From positions 1-46,043 of the forward strand of contig DAOTXK010000170.1 of the NCBI GenBank assembly GCA_034435395.1: a DNA stretch of 46,043 nt. The letters are read 5' to 3'. The notes under the pieces were generated by a model. That model saw only the letters and a program-made list of their open reading frames with translations. It had not been told where the DNA came from and made no database searches. Within the stretch, counting starts at the first letter, position 1, and every line of letters starts with the position of its first letter. This DNA comes from DAOTXK01 sp034435395. GTDB taxonomy: Bacteria > Chloroflexota > Anaerolineae > Aggregatilineales > Ch27. Below are positions 8,922 to 17,437 of this stretch, piece after piece. The translations under genes and the position numbers were made by a program.

Positions 8922-9740
8922 TTACCACGCCGTCCAGCCCCCATCAATCACCAGGTTAGCACCGGTCATATAGGACGAGGCGGCGGAGGCCAGGAAGATC
9001 ACCGCGCCGTTGTATTCGTCCTCGTTGGCCATGCGGCCCATCGGCATCAGCGCACAGTAGTTCTTCAGGAACTGCTCGTCCTGATTATTGAAGACGCCCG
9101 CCAGCGTCAGCGTGTTAACGCGCACGCCTTTCCTGGCCCAGTAGGTCGCCAGGTAGCGGGTCAGGTTCATCAGGCCGGACTTGGACGCTGAGTAGGCCAC
9201 CGGCTTAAAGAACGGCGGGCCGCTCTGGGCGCGGTACTGGTAGATGCCCTGGTTGGGCGAGACCAGGCCGTAGATCGAGCCGATATTGATGATCGAGCCG
9301 CGCCCGGCCTCGGCCATGGCTCCGCCGATGACCTGACAACACAAAAAGACGCCCTTCAGGTTCACTTCCAGCACACGGTCCCAGGAGGCTTCCGGATACG
9401 TTTCAAAAGGGCCGTTTTCCTCGGCAGGGGCGTTGGGCGGGGAATCCAGCGCGGCGTTGTTGATCAGCACGTGGGGCACGCCCCACCGTTCGATCACGCG
9501 CCCCAGCCCGGCCTCAATGGAGGGGCGGCTGGTCACATCCACGGCGAAGAAGGCGACCTCGCCCCCCTCCGGCAGGGCAGGGTAGCGCCTGGTTATCAGC
9601 GCCGGGTCATCGCTGAGGTCGAAGACGGCCACCTTCGCGCCGCGCTCGGCCAGCGCCAGCGTGTACTGGCGTCCGAGCTGACCCAGGCCCCCGGTGACGA
9701 CGACGATGGTGTCCTGGACACTGAACAGGTCTCTGGTCAC
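8922..9740 (-). CDS. Short-chain dehydrogenase/reductase, PtmA-like
   Basis: 272 residues, classical SDR. The nucleotide-binding glycine motif is VVTGGLGQLG, followed by INNAA, the catalytic Ser in NIGSIYG, and the YSASKSGLMNL Tyr/Lys pair. The C terminus SSYMTGANLVIDGGWTAW resembles SDRs of flagellin-modification (PtmA) type found in nonulosonate gene clusters. The GTG start at 9740 has GAGGGAAAG immediately upstream. The HAD phosphatase gene ends 9 bases before it. The substrate is inferred to be a nonulosonate or its precursor; the redox direction cannot be told. Confidence 0.88.
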   Translation of the reverse strand: MTRDLFSVQDTIVVVTGGLGQLGRQYTLALAERGAKVAVFDLSDDPALITRRYPALPEGGEVAFFAVDVTSRPSIEAGLGRVIERWGVPHVLINNAALDSPPNAPAEENGPFETYPEASWDRVLEVNLKGVFLCCQVIGGAMAEAGRGSIINIGSIYGLVSPNQGIYQYRAQSGPPFFKPVAYSASKSGLMNLTRYLATYWARKGVRVNTLTLAGVFNNQDEQFLKNYCALMPMGRMANEDEYNGAVIFLASAASSYMTGANLVIDGGWTAW

Positions 9741-9749
9741 GCTTTCCCT

Positions 9750-10256
9750 CTAGCCAGCTGGCTCGCTCAGAATACGTTCGAACAGGTCACATACTTCGCG
9801 GACCGCCCCATACCCGCCCGGCCTCTGGGTGCGGTAGAGGGCCAGCGGAATCACGTCCGGGTGCGCGTCCTGCACCACGATGGGCAGCCCCACCACTTGC
9901 AGGCAGGGCAGGTCGTTCACGTCGTTGCCGACGAAGGCGGCCTGGACCAGGGAAAGCCCGGATTCGGCCAGCACGCGCTCCAGCGTCACCCGTTTGTCCG
10001 GGACGCCGTGTTCACAGCGGATGCCCAGCTTCTGGCTGCGGGCCAGCACGACCGGGTTGGTCTCGCTGGAAATGATGGCCGTGCCGATTCCCAACCGGTC
10101 CAGCTTGCGCAGGCCGAGGCCGTCGCCCCGCCAGCAGCGCACCGACTCGCGGCCATCCTCGTGCACGTATACCATGTTGTCGGTGAACACGCCGTCGAAG
10201 TCGAAGGCGACGAAACGCACCCGCCTGACCCGTTCGGCCAGCGCCGCTGATGTCAT
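9750..10256 (-). CDS. KdsC/KDN-9-phosphate-phosphatase-like HAD hydrolase
   Basis: 168 residues, the compact cap-less C0-type HAD fold. Motif 1 is FDFDGVFTD (nucleophile and acid Asp) and motif 4 is FVGNDVNDLPCL; GGYGAVREVCDLF resembles the C-terminal loop of KdsC. Where KDO-8-phosphate phosphatases have TGR, this protein has SSET, and a Lys follows 11 residues after the Glu (ETNPVVLARSQK). As I recall, that Glu/Lys pair is the specificity signature of the Bacteroides KDN-9-phosphate phosphatase. The ATG at 10256 lies one base after the stop of the preceding gene; an ATG at 10280 would overlap it. It implies that the neighbouring synthase makes a phosphorylated ulosonic acid. Confidence 0.85.
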   Translation of the reverse strand: MTSAALAERVRRVRFVAFDFDGVFTDNMVYVHEDGRESVRCWRGDGLGLRKLDRLGIGTAIISSETNPVVLARSQKLGIRCEHGVPDKRVTLERVLAESGLSLVQAAFVGNDVNDLPCLQVVGLPIVVQDAHPDVIPLALYRTQRPGGYGAVREVCDLFERILSEPAG

Positions 10257-10257
10257 G

Positions 10258-11763
10258 TCAGCGCACCCTGGATAAGACATTCCGCGCCATCTGCCGCACG
10301 ATTCTGCCGGCAGGGCTGTTCAGCAGCCGGCCCCTGACGTAACTCGCCGCGTAACGCCGACCCGGCTCGACTCGGGCCGTGTCATAGGCCGGTGGGCTGG
10401 ACCGGGCCAGCATGGTTTCCACCAGCGCCGCGACCTTATCGGCGTAGGGCTGTTCGTCGCGGTGGATGAAGTAGTCGAGCCGGTCCCGACGCGCCGCCCA
10501 GATGGAGTCGTCGCCGATCTGGGCGAGCAGTTGCCGCACACCGGGGAGGAAGTCCTCCCGCGCCCGGCAGGTGATGAGGTGAGGCAGTTCATAAAATTCC
10601 TGGAAGTGCATCATCTGGGCGGTCTTGTCGGCGCTCCAGCGGTGCTTGCCATCGCTGAAGGCCACGGCCATGATAGGCAGTTTGAACAGCAGCGCTTCCA
10701 GCAGCACGGTGGACATCGGACAGATGACGGCCTCAACCAGCTGATACAGCCGGGCCAGGTGATTCATGCGGAAGAAAAACCCTCTGGAACCGGTGGCCGC
10801 GATTTTGCTTCTGGCCTGGCGATAGGCGTCGGTCATCTGCGGGTCCATGGTAACGTGCTTCCAGTCGCTGGCGAAAAAATCGGCCTCGCTGGTCCGCCGG
10901 GTGCGCCAGGGATGGGGTCGGTAGATGACGTGCAGAGGTGGCAGCTCGCCCGCTGCGATGGCCTCTTCCAGCTCTATGAGCAGCTCCGTCTCATCAAACG
11001 TGCGGAAAGTGCCTGCCAGCAGCACCAGTGTCCTGTCGTCTGGCACGCCCCACTCCGCGCACAAAGCCGCCCGGTCGATGGGTGGCGGGTGGCGAAAGTA
11101 TTCATAGTGCGGCGCGCCCACCACGTGCACGCGCGCCGGGTCGGCGTTCTGCACGGCGACGGCATGTTCCTTGCTCTGCTGCCCCCACACGCCCATCATG
11201 GCCGGTTGATGGTTGATCAGCCCCTTGCTGGAGAGGTTATCCCAGCCAGCGACCAGCATCAGGGTGGGAATGGACAGGGCGTCCGCCAGTTGCAGCACGT
11301 CGTCGGTCGCGTAGTCCAGCAGGGCCGATGGCAGCACAAAAAAGTCCGGTCGCTCGCGCAGGGTGAGGGCCAGCATCTCCGGATGGAGGCCCATCTCTTG
11401 CATCACCCGCTGGCGATGCGCTTCATAGACCTCGGGTTGGGCGAGCCGGGTGAGGCGGGCCAATGAGGGGTCGGTGCGGGCCTGCTGCCGGTGGCGAATG
11501 GCGAAGGACGGGCTGCGGTCCTCGTAGCGGATCGTGGAGATGCGGAACAGTTCTTCCCAGCGGCGGAACCGCCCCGGATAAAATGGCAGCCACTCCACGC
11601 GGGGCAACCGCCCGTCCAACTCCGCCGCCATTTGGGAATCGATCAGGTCGGAGCGGAGCAGCACGTAGATCAGATCATGCGCCGCCGCCAGCGCGTCAAA
11701 CGCGCCACTGTCGGCAAAGCGCAGGATCATCTCACTGCCGTAGATGAAGACAAAACCCTTCAT
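10258..11763 (-). CDS. GT-B-like surface carbohydrate biosynthesis protein, paralog A
   Basis: 501 residues, no signal peptide or membrane helix. No named family is recognised with certainty. Motifs such as LVAGWDNLSSKGL, IYRPHPWRT and VICPMSTVLLEAL are of the kind found in GT-B-fold polysaccharide enzymes, and the HP dipeptide also occurs in several bacterial sialyltransferase families. It is a clear paralog of the protein at 14899-16434, with long matching blocks across the whole length. ATG at 11763 overlaps the TGA of the NeuB-type gene (ATGA), indicating translational coupling. Probable glycosyltransferase for a nonulosonate or neighbouring sugar; function inferred. Confidence 0.8.
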   Translation of the reverse strand: MKGFVFIYGSEMILRFADSGAFDALAAAHDLIYVLLRSDLIDSQMAAELDGRLPRVEWLPFYPGRFRRWEELFRISTIRYEDRSPSFAIRHRQQARTDPSLARLTRLAQPEVYEAHRQRVMQEMGLHPEMLALTLRERPDFFVLPSALLDYATDDVLQLADALSIPTLMLVAGWDNLSSKGLINHQPAMMGVWGQQSKEHAVAVQNADPARVHVVGAPHYEYFRHPPPIDRAALCAEWGVPDDRTLVLLAGTFRTFDETELLIELEEAIAAGELPPLHVIYRPHPWRTRRTSEADFFASDWKHVTMDPQMTDAYRQARSKIAATGSRGFFFRMNHLARLYQLVEAVICPMSTVLLEALLFKLPIMAVAFSDGKHRWSADKTAQMMHFQEFYELPHLITCRAREDFLPGVRQLLAQIGDDSIWAARRDRLDYFIHRDEQPYADKVAALVETMLARSSPPAYDTARVEPGRRYAASYVRGRLLNSPAGRIVRQMARNVLSRVR

Positions 11764-12848
11764 GAGCGCTGACCCTGGCCGCCCGCGTCGGGTGTTGCGC
11801 CATCGAGCAGATAGGCGGGGATGCTGTCGTCTTCGGCCAGCGGCTCCGGCAACACCCGCCCGATCAGGCGCTCCAGTTCATATGGCGGCAGCCCGTCTCC
11901 CGGCGACTTGATGGCGATGTCTTCCCGCGTCAGCACATGGCCCGCTGGCAGGTCCCGCGCCGCGACGAGTTTTTTGCGCATTTTTCGGAGCGGTTCCCAC
12001 TCGCTGTCATAAGGTCTTTTGATGCCGTCGCCCATGGCCACACGGGCGCGCCGCAGGTCACGGACCAGCTTTTGCAGGCCGGGCCGTTCCAGGGAGAAGG
12101 CATGGTCGGTACCTTTCAGGGCGCGGTTGAGGGTGAAGTGCTTCTCGACGATGCGAGCGCCCAGCACATAACCGACCAGGGCCATGGCGATGCCGCTGTC
12201 ATGGGCGGAGAGGCCGATCACGTTATTGGGAAAGCGTTCGCGAAAAGTGGTGATGACACTCAGGTTCATCTCCTCAAAAATACAGGGATAGCCCGACGTG
12301 CATTGCAGGATGGCCAGCTGTTGGTTGATGGGCATGATGGTGTCGTAGGCGCGCTGCACGTCCTCCATGCTTGCGCCGCCGGTGCTGATGATCATCGGTT
12401 TCTGGAACGAAGCCACGTGTCTCAACAGCGGGATGTTGATCAGGTCGCCGGAGGCGATCTTAAAGGCGGGCATATCCAGGTCCATGAGAAAGTCGGCGCT
12501 GGTGAAGTCGAACGCGGTCGCGAAGAAGGTGATGCCGATCTCACGAGCGAACCGCTGCAATTCGACGTATTCTTCCCGCCCGAATTCGAGCGCCTCGCGG
12601 TGTTCGCCGTAGGTCTTGCCGTAGCTGTTGCGGTGCTCATACGGCTGGTCATACATGGCCCTGGTGAAGAGGCTCCGGTTGTCGCGTTTTTGCAGCTTGA
12701 CGGCCTGGACGCCCGCCTCTTTGGCGGCGCGGAACAACTCCTTGGCCTGTTCCAGGCTGCCCTGGTGGTTGTGGCCGATCTCAGCGATGATATAACAGTC
12801 GCTGTCATCGTTGATGATGTCCGGGCCGATGGTTAACTGTCGTGGCAT
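11760..12848 (-). CDS. NeuB-type nonulosonate synthase, NANS-like second copy
   Basis: 362 residues: a TIM-barrel NeuB domain (residues ~15-270) and a C-terminal SAF/antifreeze-like domain. It condenses phosphoenolpyruvate with an aldose. Motifs: IIAEIGHNHQG, FKIASGDLINIP, LQCTSGYPC and EKHFTLNRALKGTDHAFSLE. The segment NSYGKTYGEHREALEF matches the animal sialate synthase NANS (which has S-W-GKTYGEH and LEF, from memory), whose substrates are 6-phosphorylated mannosamine or mannose. The legI copy at 29380 lacks it. With the adjacent HAD phosphatase gene, this suggests a phosphorylated substrate. ATG at 12848 is chosen because AGGAG lies 10 bases upstream; further in-frame codons up to 12908 are unlikely. 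Confidence 0.9.
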   Translation of the reverse strand: MPRQLTIGPDIINDDSDCYIIAEIGHNHQGSLEQAKELFRAAKEAGVQAVKLQKRDNRSLFTRAMYDQPYEHRNSYGKTYGEHREALEFGREEYVELQRFAREIGITFFATAFDFTSADFLMDLDMPAFKIASGDLINIPLLRHVASFQKPMIISTGGASMEDVQRAYDTIMPINQQLAILQCTSGYPCIFEEMNLSVITTFRERFPNNVIGLSAHDSGIAMALVGYVLGARIVEKHFTLNRALKGTDHAFSLERPGLQKLVRDLRRARVAMGDGIKRPYDSEWEPLRKMRKKLVAARDLPAGHVLTREDIAIKSPGDGLPPYELERLIGRVLPEPLAEDDSIPAYLLDGATPDAGGQGQRS

Positions 12849-12964
12849 GAGTCGGTTTCTCCTGTGATGGCTCATGACTGAACGGAGTCGGGCACTAGGG
12901 ATGGTCATGGCGTCCGCGGGCGATAGGGCCAGTGGTCCCTGTAGCCCTGGGGATCGCGCGGTGT

Positions 12965-13789
12965 TCAGGCATTGTCAGGAACCAGACAAGTCAGCAGGCA
13001 CTGCCCCGTATCAAGATGCAACTTGTGAAAGAGGGGGTGAGCGACTGTGAATTCGTCGACCGCTTGCCTGGCCCCAGGGCAGGTCGTGAAGCCGTAGTCG
13101 TCGACCACGATAATACCACCAGCGAGCATCCTTCGCCCAAAGAACACCAGCGCATCAGGCGTCGCCCGGTAGATATCCACATCGATGTGGACAAAAGCGA
13201 ATGTCCGCTCTGCCACATGGACGCAGGTGTCCTGGAATCGTCCCTCGTACAGCGTCACGTTGTCAAATGCGCTCAGGTAGGCGTTGACGGCCTCGTAGGA
13301 GGTCTCCTTGAACCCTCCTGGCCTGTGGTTGCGGTCCAGACCGGCGGTGATGTCTGCGGCGCTGTGCCCGGCAAAGGTATCAAACCCGTAGACGTGCGGT
13401 TTTGGCTCAAACGCCTGATTGGCCACAGCGGCCATGAAGTAGCTGCTGCCACCCCTGAAAACGCCCACCTCCGCCAGATTCGCTGAATCGGGCGAAAGCT
13501 TCCGCACGTTCAATAGCGCCTGATAGAGGATGTACAGCCGGTCGTAATAGAGTGAGGTTTTCCCCCCAAGGATGACCGCTTCTGCGATGTCGCGAAATCC
13601 ATCGATTGTCCGGATGTCAACTTTTTTGGCGAAATTGCTGCCGTATACGACTGGGCAGTAGTGGTAGTCCGGCCTGTACCGGTGGACAACCAGACCGGTC
13701 AGGCGGGTGAACAGCCGCGACAGGTATCTTGCCAGTCGGTAGATAAGCAGTTTCCATGATCGCCGCTGGTTTGCCGAAGGTTCGTTCAT
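12965..13789 (-). CDS. TylF/MycF-type O-methyltransferase, paralog A
   Basis: 274 residues of the TylF (macrocin O-methyltransferase) family, SAM- and metal-dependent enzymes that methylate sugar hydroxyls. Visible: LAEVGVFRGGSSYFMAA (SAM site), YGFDTFAGHS, FVHIDVDIY and IVVDDYG with the metal-binding Asp residues. A paralog lies at 16474-17268, with matching blocks throughout. It is 13 bases after the GT2-like gene and 116 bases before the NeuB-type gene. A likely role is methylating a sugar of the exported glycan, perhaps as a chain-ending cap. ATG at 13789 is supported by AAAGG upstream. Confidence 0.88.
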   Translation of the reverse strand: MNEPSANQRRSWKLLIYRLARYLSRLFTRLTGLVVHRYRPDYHYCPVVYGSNFAKKVDIRTIDGFRDIAEAVILGGKTSLYYDRLYILYQALLNVRKLSPDSANLAEVGVFRGGSSYFMAAVANQAFEPKPHVYGFDTFAGHSAADITAGLDRNHRPGGFKETSYEAVNAYLSAFDNVTLYEGRFQDTCVHVAERTFAFVHIDVDIYRATPDALVFFGRRMLAGGIIVVDDYGFTTCPGARQAVDEFTVAHPLFHKLHLDTGQCLLTCLVPDNA

Positions 13790-13802
13790 GTCCGGTCAGC
13801 CT

Positions 13803-14894
13803 TTACAATGTAGCGTCAGGCGCAGGGTGAGCATCACGGCGAGTCTCCAGCAACGCCGCAGCCGACACGCCAGAGAGATCGCTCAGGACACGGACCAGGG
13901 TCGCCATCTCCCACGCCCGATCGCGGCTTTTTTTGCGCCACAGGCGGAGATGAAAACCGAATGGCTCTTGTTGCCAGACAAATTCTTCCCAGCCGTAGGC
14001 GGTCGTATCCGGGTATCCCCGATTGCCAAACCCTGACTCGGTGTAATAACCGGCGCGTTTCGGATAGTAGCAGAGATGATCGGGCAGCCAGTAGTCGGTC
14101 AGCTTCTTCAAATAGTGATACACGTTACGCTTGGGGCGGTAGACGGGGGTGAAGCACTCCACTTTGGTCCGCTCGTCCCCATAGTATCGCCGGTAAATGC
14201 GGTAGCCTGTATCGCGCGAGACCCCGATGATGTGTTGGCGGCGAGGAAGGTAGCCGATGTTGACCATACTCTGCGCCAGATGGATCGTGAGACGGGCCGC
14301 TTGAAACAGCCAGGGAGGCAGGCGTGATGCCCATGCGTGGGCGGAAGCGATGATCGCCTGCCGCCGCCCCTGCGGTATGTCCCAGTGGTCATAATCGGGC
14401 CTGAAATCAAGTGTGGCCCGGTCGATTTTGCTCAGGTCTATAAACAGGCAGTGGGCGCTGGGGAAATACCGGATTTTGGAGTGCCAGCGGGGATGCCAGG
14501 GGACTCCCAGGAAGGTGAGATCGTGCGCCTGCATATACGCGGTCACGTCGGCGGCCCAGTTCCGGCGAATGATGTAAAAATCGGGATCGAGAACCAGCAC
14601 AAACCGCGTTTCAACCAGGCCGAGCAGTTTGTTCAGCGCCGTGGCGTGATGGGTATTGGCCGCGTCGATCCGGTTCGGCTCAAATTCGGTCCCGGCCACC
14701 ACCTGAAAACGCGCCGCCTCCGGTTCCAGGCGGGATGGGGAGTCGGGTGGGCTGTTTTCCGCGACCAGCCATCGGACGTGCGCCTGAGGATTCAAGTGAC
14801 TGGTTAAGCGCCAGTTCATTTCCAGATGGTCCCGGCTGTGGAATGACACGGTGCAGATCGTCAGTTCATCGCTGCTCAATGGACTGTGCTCCAA
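13803..14894 (-). CDS. Glycosyltransferase, GT2-like
   Basis: 363 residues, cytoplasmic. The N terminus has the GT-A pattern (LTICTVSFHSRDHL) and a metal-binding DxD-type motif in RFVLVLDPDFYIIRRNW near residue 105. The C-terminal half is not assigned. The reading frame opens with TTG at 14894, four bases after the stop of the preceding gene; the next in-frame ATG is about 35 codons in and would remove the first beta strand, so TTG is preferred although the ribosome site is weak. It lies between the two GT-B-like/TylF modules and probably adds one residue of the same glycan. Confidence 0.75.
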   Translation of the reverse strand: MEHSPLSSDELTICTVSFHSRDHLEMNWRLTSHLNPQAHVRWLVAENSPPDSPSRLEPEAARFQVVAGTEFEPNRIDAANTHHATALNKLLGLVETRFVLVLDPDFYIIRRNWAADVTAYMQAHDLTFLGVPWHPRWHSKIRYFPSAHCLFIDLSKIDRATLDFRPDYDHWDIPQGRRQAIIASAHAWASRLPPWLFQAARLTIHLAQSMVNIGYLPRRQHIIGVSRDTGYRIYRRYYGDERTKVECFTPVYRPKRNVYHYLKKLTDYWLPDHLCYYPKRAGYYTESGFGNRGYPDTTAYGWEEFVWQQEPFGFHLRLWRKKSRDRAWEMATLVRVLSDLSGVSAAALLETRRDAHPAPDATL

Positions 14895-14898
14895 CCGA

Positions 14899-16434
14899 TC
14901 AACCGAACACGCGCCGCTTGAGCTGAAGCGGGATTCGCAGCCCTAAATTGAGGGCGCGCCGGAGGGGATAGTCAACCGTGTTTTGCCAGACGTGACGCAG
15001 ACGGTGGCGGGCCAGCAGGTAACGGCCTGCCGAGCCATACCTGGGGTGGTGATCCACGGCGGCCAGCATCTTATCGACCAGCGCAGCGACTCGCTCCCCA
15101 TAGGTGAGGGTTTCATCCAGGTCGACGAAATAGGTCGCGTTTTGTCTCAGGGCTGTGCTTACCCGCTCGTCGCCGATTTGCGTAAAGAGCCTGGCCACAT
15201 CCGAGATGAAGCGCGCCCGGTCCCGGCAGACCAGCACTTCCGGAATCTCATACAATTCCTTGAAGTGCATCATCTGGGACACCTTGTCCGCGCTCCAGGA
15301 GTGTTTGCCATCGCCAAACGCCACGGCCAGGATGGGCAGGCCAAACAACATCGACTCCAGCAGGACGGTGGACATCGGGCAGATCACGGCGTCCACCGTC
15401 TGGTATACCTGGCGCAGGTAATCCATGCCATACAAAAAGTTGGCCGGGTCTGACGTATTCCCCCGTTTGGTGTTCTGGTAGGAGTCGATCATGGCGGGGT
15501 CCATGGTGATGTGCCGCCACTGGAGGTCGTAGAAGCTCTTTTCGTCCGCCCGGATCGTGCGCCAGGGGTGGGGGCGATAGATCAGGTGCATATCCGGCAG
15601 CGCGCCTGATTCGATGGCCTGCTCAAGTTCCAGCAGGACCTGCGTCTCGTCAAAGAGGCGGAAGGTGCCCGCGAACAGGATCAGCGGCTTCTCCAGGGGG
15701 ACGCCCCATTGGCCGCGCTGGGCTGCCCGGTCAAACTCCCCGGTGACGCGGAAATGCTCGTAGTGCGGCGCGCCGACCACAAAGATGCGCTCCGGATCGG
15801 AGCCTTGAACCTGGACGGCGTGGGCTTTGCTCTGCTCCCCCCAGACGCCCATCATCGTCGGCTGAAAATGGAACAGCCCCTTGCTGGAGAGGTTATCCCA
15901 GCCGGCGACCAGCAGCAGCAGGGGGATGTCCAGCGCGTTGGCGACCTGCATCACGTCGTCGGTCATCTGATCCAGGCCAGGTGAGGGGAGCACAAAAAAG
16001 TCAGGGCGCTGGCGCAGGGTGAGGGCGAGGATATCCGGGTGCAGGCCCAGTTGTCGTTCGGTGGCGGCGCAATAGGCGTCGTAGATGCCTGGTTGGGCGA
16101 GCCGCTCCAACCGGGCCGCCGCTTCCGGTCGGTCGCGGAAGCTCTCCTCGTGCCGTATGGCAAAAGAGGAGCTCCGATCTCGGTAATGCAGGCAGGACAG
16201 CGTAAACAGGTGCTTCCACTTCGCATAACGACGCGGGTAAAACGGCACCCATTCCAGACGTTTCCCGGCGATGGCTTCGGCCAGGCCGATGCTGGCCCAG
16301 GCCTGTTCCACGTCTTCGGCCTCTCGCAGAGCGACGTAGATCAGGTCATGGCGGGTTTCCAGTTCCTCGAAGGCCCTGCTGGCGACAAACCGTTGAAAGA
16401 TGAGGTTTGAGGAGATGAATACGAAGCCTGTCAA
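14899..16434 (-). CDS. GT-B-like surface carbohydrate biosynthesis protein, paralog B
   Basis: 511 residues and paralogous to the protein at 10258-11763. Shared blocks include AGWDNLSSKGL, MMGVWG followed by QSK, VVGAPHYE, IYRPHPWRT, VICPMSTVLLE, and GKH.WSADK followed by QMMHF. The C-terminal tail differs and is basic. The start is a TTG at 16434 with AAGGA about 10 bases upstream, and the N terminus aligns with paralog A at this point. It follows the TylF paralog B gene by 39 bases and precedes the GT2-like gene by four. Probable glycosyltransferase; no biochemical function can be read from the sequence. Confidence 0.8.
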   Translation of the reverse strand: MTGFVFISSNLIFQRFVASRAFEELETRHDLIYVALREAEDVEQAWASIGLAEAIAGKRLEWVPFYPRRYAKWKHLFTLSCLHYRDRSSSFAIRHEESFRDRPEAAARLERLAQPGIYDAYCAATERQLGLHPDILALTLRQRPDFFVLPSPGLDQMTDDVMQVANALDIPLLLLVAGWDNLSSKGLFHFQPTMMGVWGEQSKAHAVQVQGSDPERIFVVGAPHYEHFRVTGEFDRAAQRGQWGVPLEKPLILFAGTFRLFDETQVLLELEQAIESGALPDMHLIYRPHPWRTIRADEKSFYDLQWRHITMDPAMIDSYQNTKRGNTSDPANFLYGMDYLRQVYQTVDAVICPMSTVLLESMLFGLPILAVAFGDGKHSWSADKVSQMMHFKELYEIPEVLVCRDRARFISDVARLFTQIGDERVSTALRQNATYFVDLDETLTYGERVAALVDKMLAAVDHHPRYGSAGRYLLARHRLRHVWQNTVDYPLRRALNLGLRIPLQLKRRVFG

Positions 16435-16473
16435 GGGATATTGTTCCTTACTCCACGCCTGGCGCAGTTTTCG

Positions 16474-17268
16474 TCAGCGTCGGCGGATGAGGAGACATTG
16501 CGCGGTCAAAAAATGGAAGCGGATAAAATTCGAGTGCGCTTCCACAAACTCGTCGACGGCCTGGGTGGCTCCTCGGCAGGTATTCTTCCCATAATCATCC
16601 ACCACAATGATCCCGCCGACCAGCAGCCGCTCCGCGAAGAAGTCCAGGGCGTCTCGCGTCGCCTTATAGACATCCACGTCCAGGTGGACGAAACCGAATT
16701 GCTCGCTGGCCACGCGGTCACAGGTATCTTGAAAGCGCCCTTTATGGATGGTGACGTTCTCAAACTTCGCTAGATAGTCCCTGACTTCCTCGTAGGAGGT
16801 CTGGGCGAACTCCCCGGCCTGGTGAGCGCCGTCCAGAGCCTCGGTGATATCTGCGGCGGCATGTCCCTCGAACGTGTCGAAGCCGTGGATGGCGGGCTTT
16901 TGCCCGGCCACGCTGCCAGCCACCGCGGCGATGAAGTAGGTTGCTCCGCCCCGAAAAACACCAACTTCGGCCATGGCCGGTGGGGCTGGCGCGAGACGAA
17001 GCGCATTCAGCACGGCCTGATAGAGCGTGTACAACCGGTCGTAGTTCAGATAGGTTCGGCCAGCTTCCCGAACCTCCTGGGCCAGCGCGGCCAGCCGGCG
17101 AAGCTCCGGATGTTCGGCGGATTTCCAGTACTGAAGATGGTAGATATTGGGGTAATAGTCATAGTATGGCTTGTAGGGATATGTCGCCAGGCCAACGCCC
17201 CGCATGATCCGGGCGAACAGGGTGAACGCCCCCAGTTTGAGTCGGTAAGGGATTGGCCAGTGCGCCAT
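16474..17268 (-). CDS. TylF/MycF-type O-methyltransferase, paralog B
   Basis: 264 residues with the same signatures as the copy at 12965-13789: MAEVGVFRGGATYFIAAVAG, GFDTFEGHAAADIT, FVHLDVDVYKATRDALDFF and IIVVDDYGKNTC. ATG at 17268 has AGGA eight bases upstream. It is the first gene after the exporter, separated from the Wzt-type gene by 169 bases. That gap contains a small GAACG-AAAA-CGTTC hairpin (around 17346-17359) and an AT-rich patch, but no convincing promoter. Two TylF genes, each beside a GT-B-like gene, suggest two distinct methylated positions or a duplicated capping module. Confidence 0.88.
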   Translation of the reverse strand: MAHWPIPYRLKLGAFTLFARIMRGVGLATYPYKPYYDYYPNIYHLQYWKSAEHPELRRLAALAQEVREAGRTYLNYDRLYTLYQAVLNALRLAPAPPAMAEVGVFRGGATYFIAAVAGSVAGQKPAIHGFDTFEGHAAADITEALDGAHQAGEFAQTSYEEVRDYLAKFENVTIHKGRFQDTCDRVASEQFGFVHLDVDVYKATRDALDFFAERLLVGGIIVVDDYGKNTCRGATQAVDEFVEAHSNFIRFHFLTAQCLLIRRR

Positions 17269-17437
17269 TGCTCAGTCCTGGTTACATTCGCCCGAAGATG
17301 ACTCCGCGTGCAATTTAAATGGCATCAGCCATTCAGGCTGGCCTGGAACGAAAACGTTCTTGACGACGCGCCTCACATGGCAACCGAACATAGTTCTCGC
17401 GGCTTTGCGTTCACATCAGGTGGCCTCGTGCAGACCA

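Noticed and set aside
7458..9191. 577-codon open frame on the plus strand
   Set aside because: It spans the antisense of the aldehyde dehydrogenase and part of the SDR gene across their intergenic gap. It has no recognisable domain and both genes underneath are complete.
9750..10256. KdsC for KDO (lipopolysaccharide core) synthesis
   Set aside because: No kdsA, kdsB or kdsD-type gene is nearby, and the KDO-8-phosphatase TGR motif is replaced by SSET with a following Lys, which fits a nonulosonate phosphatase better.
10462..11466. 334-codon plus-strand frame
   Set aside because: Antisense of GT-B-like paralog A. A similar antisense frame appears under paralog B, as expected from shared codon use rather than from a real gene.
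17269..17437. Possible promoter or terminator in the gap between the Wzt-type and TylF genes
   Set aside because: Only a five-base-pair hairpin without T-tract and poor -35/-10 matches (TTGCAC region) are present; not strong enough to list.
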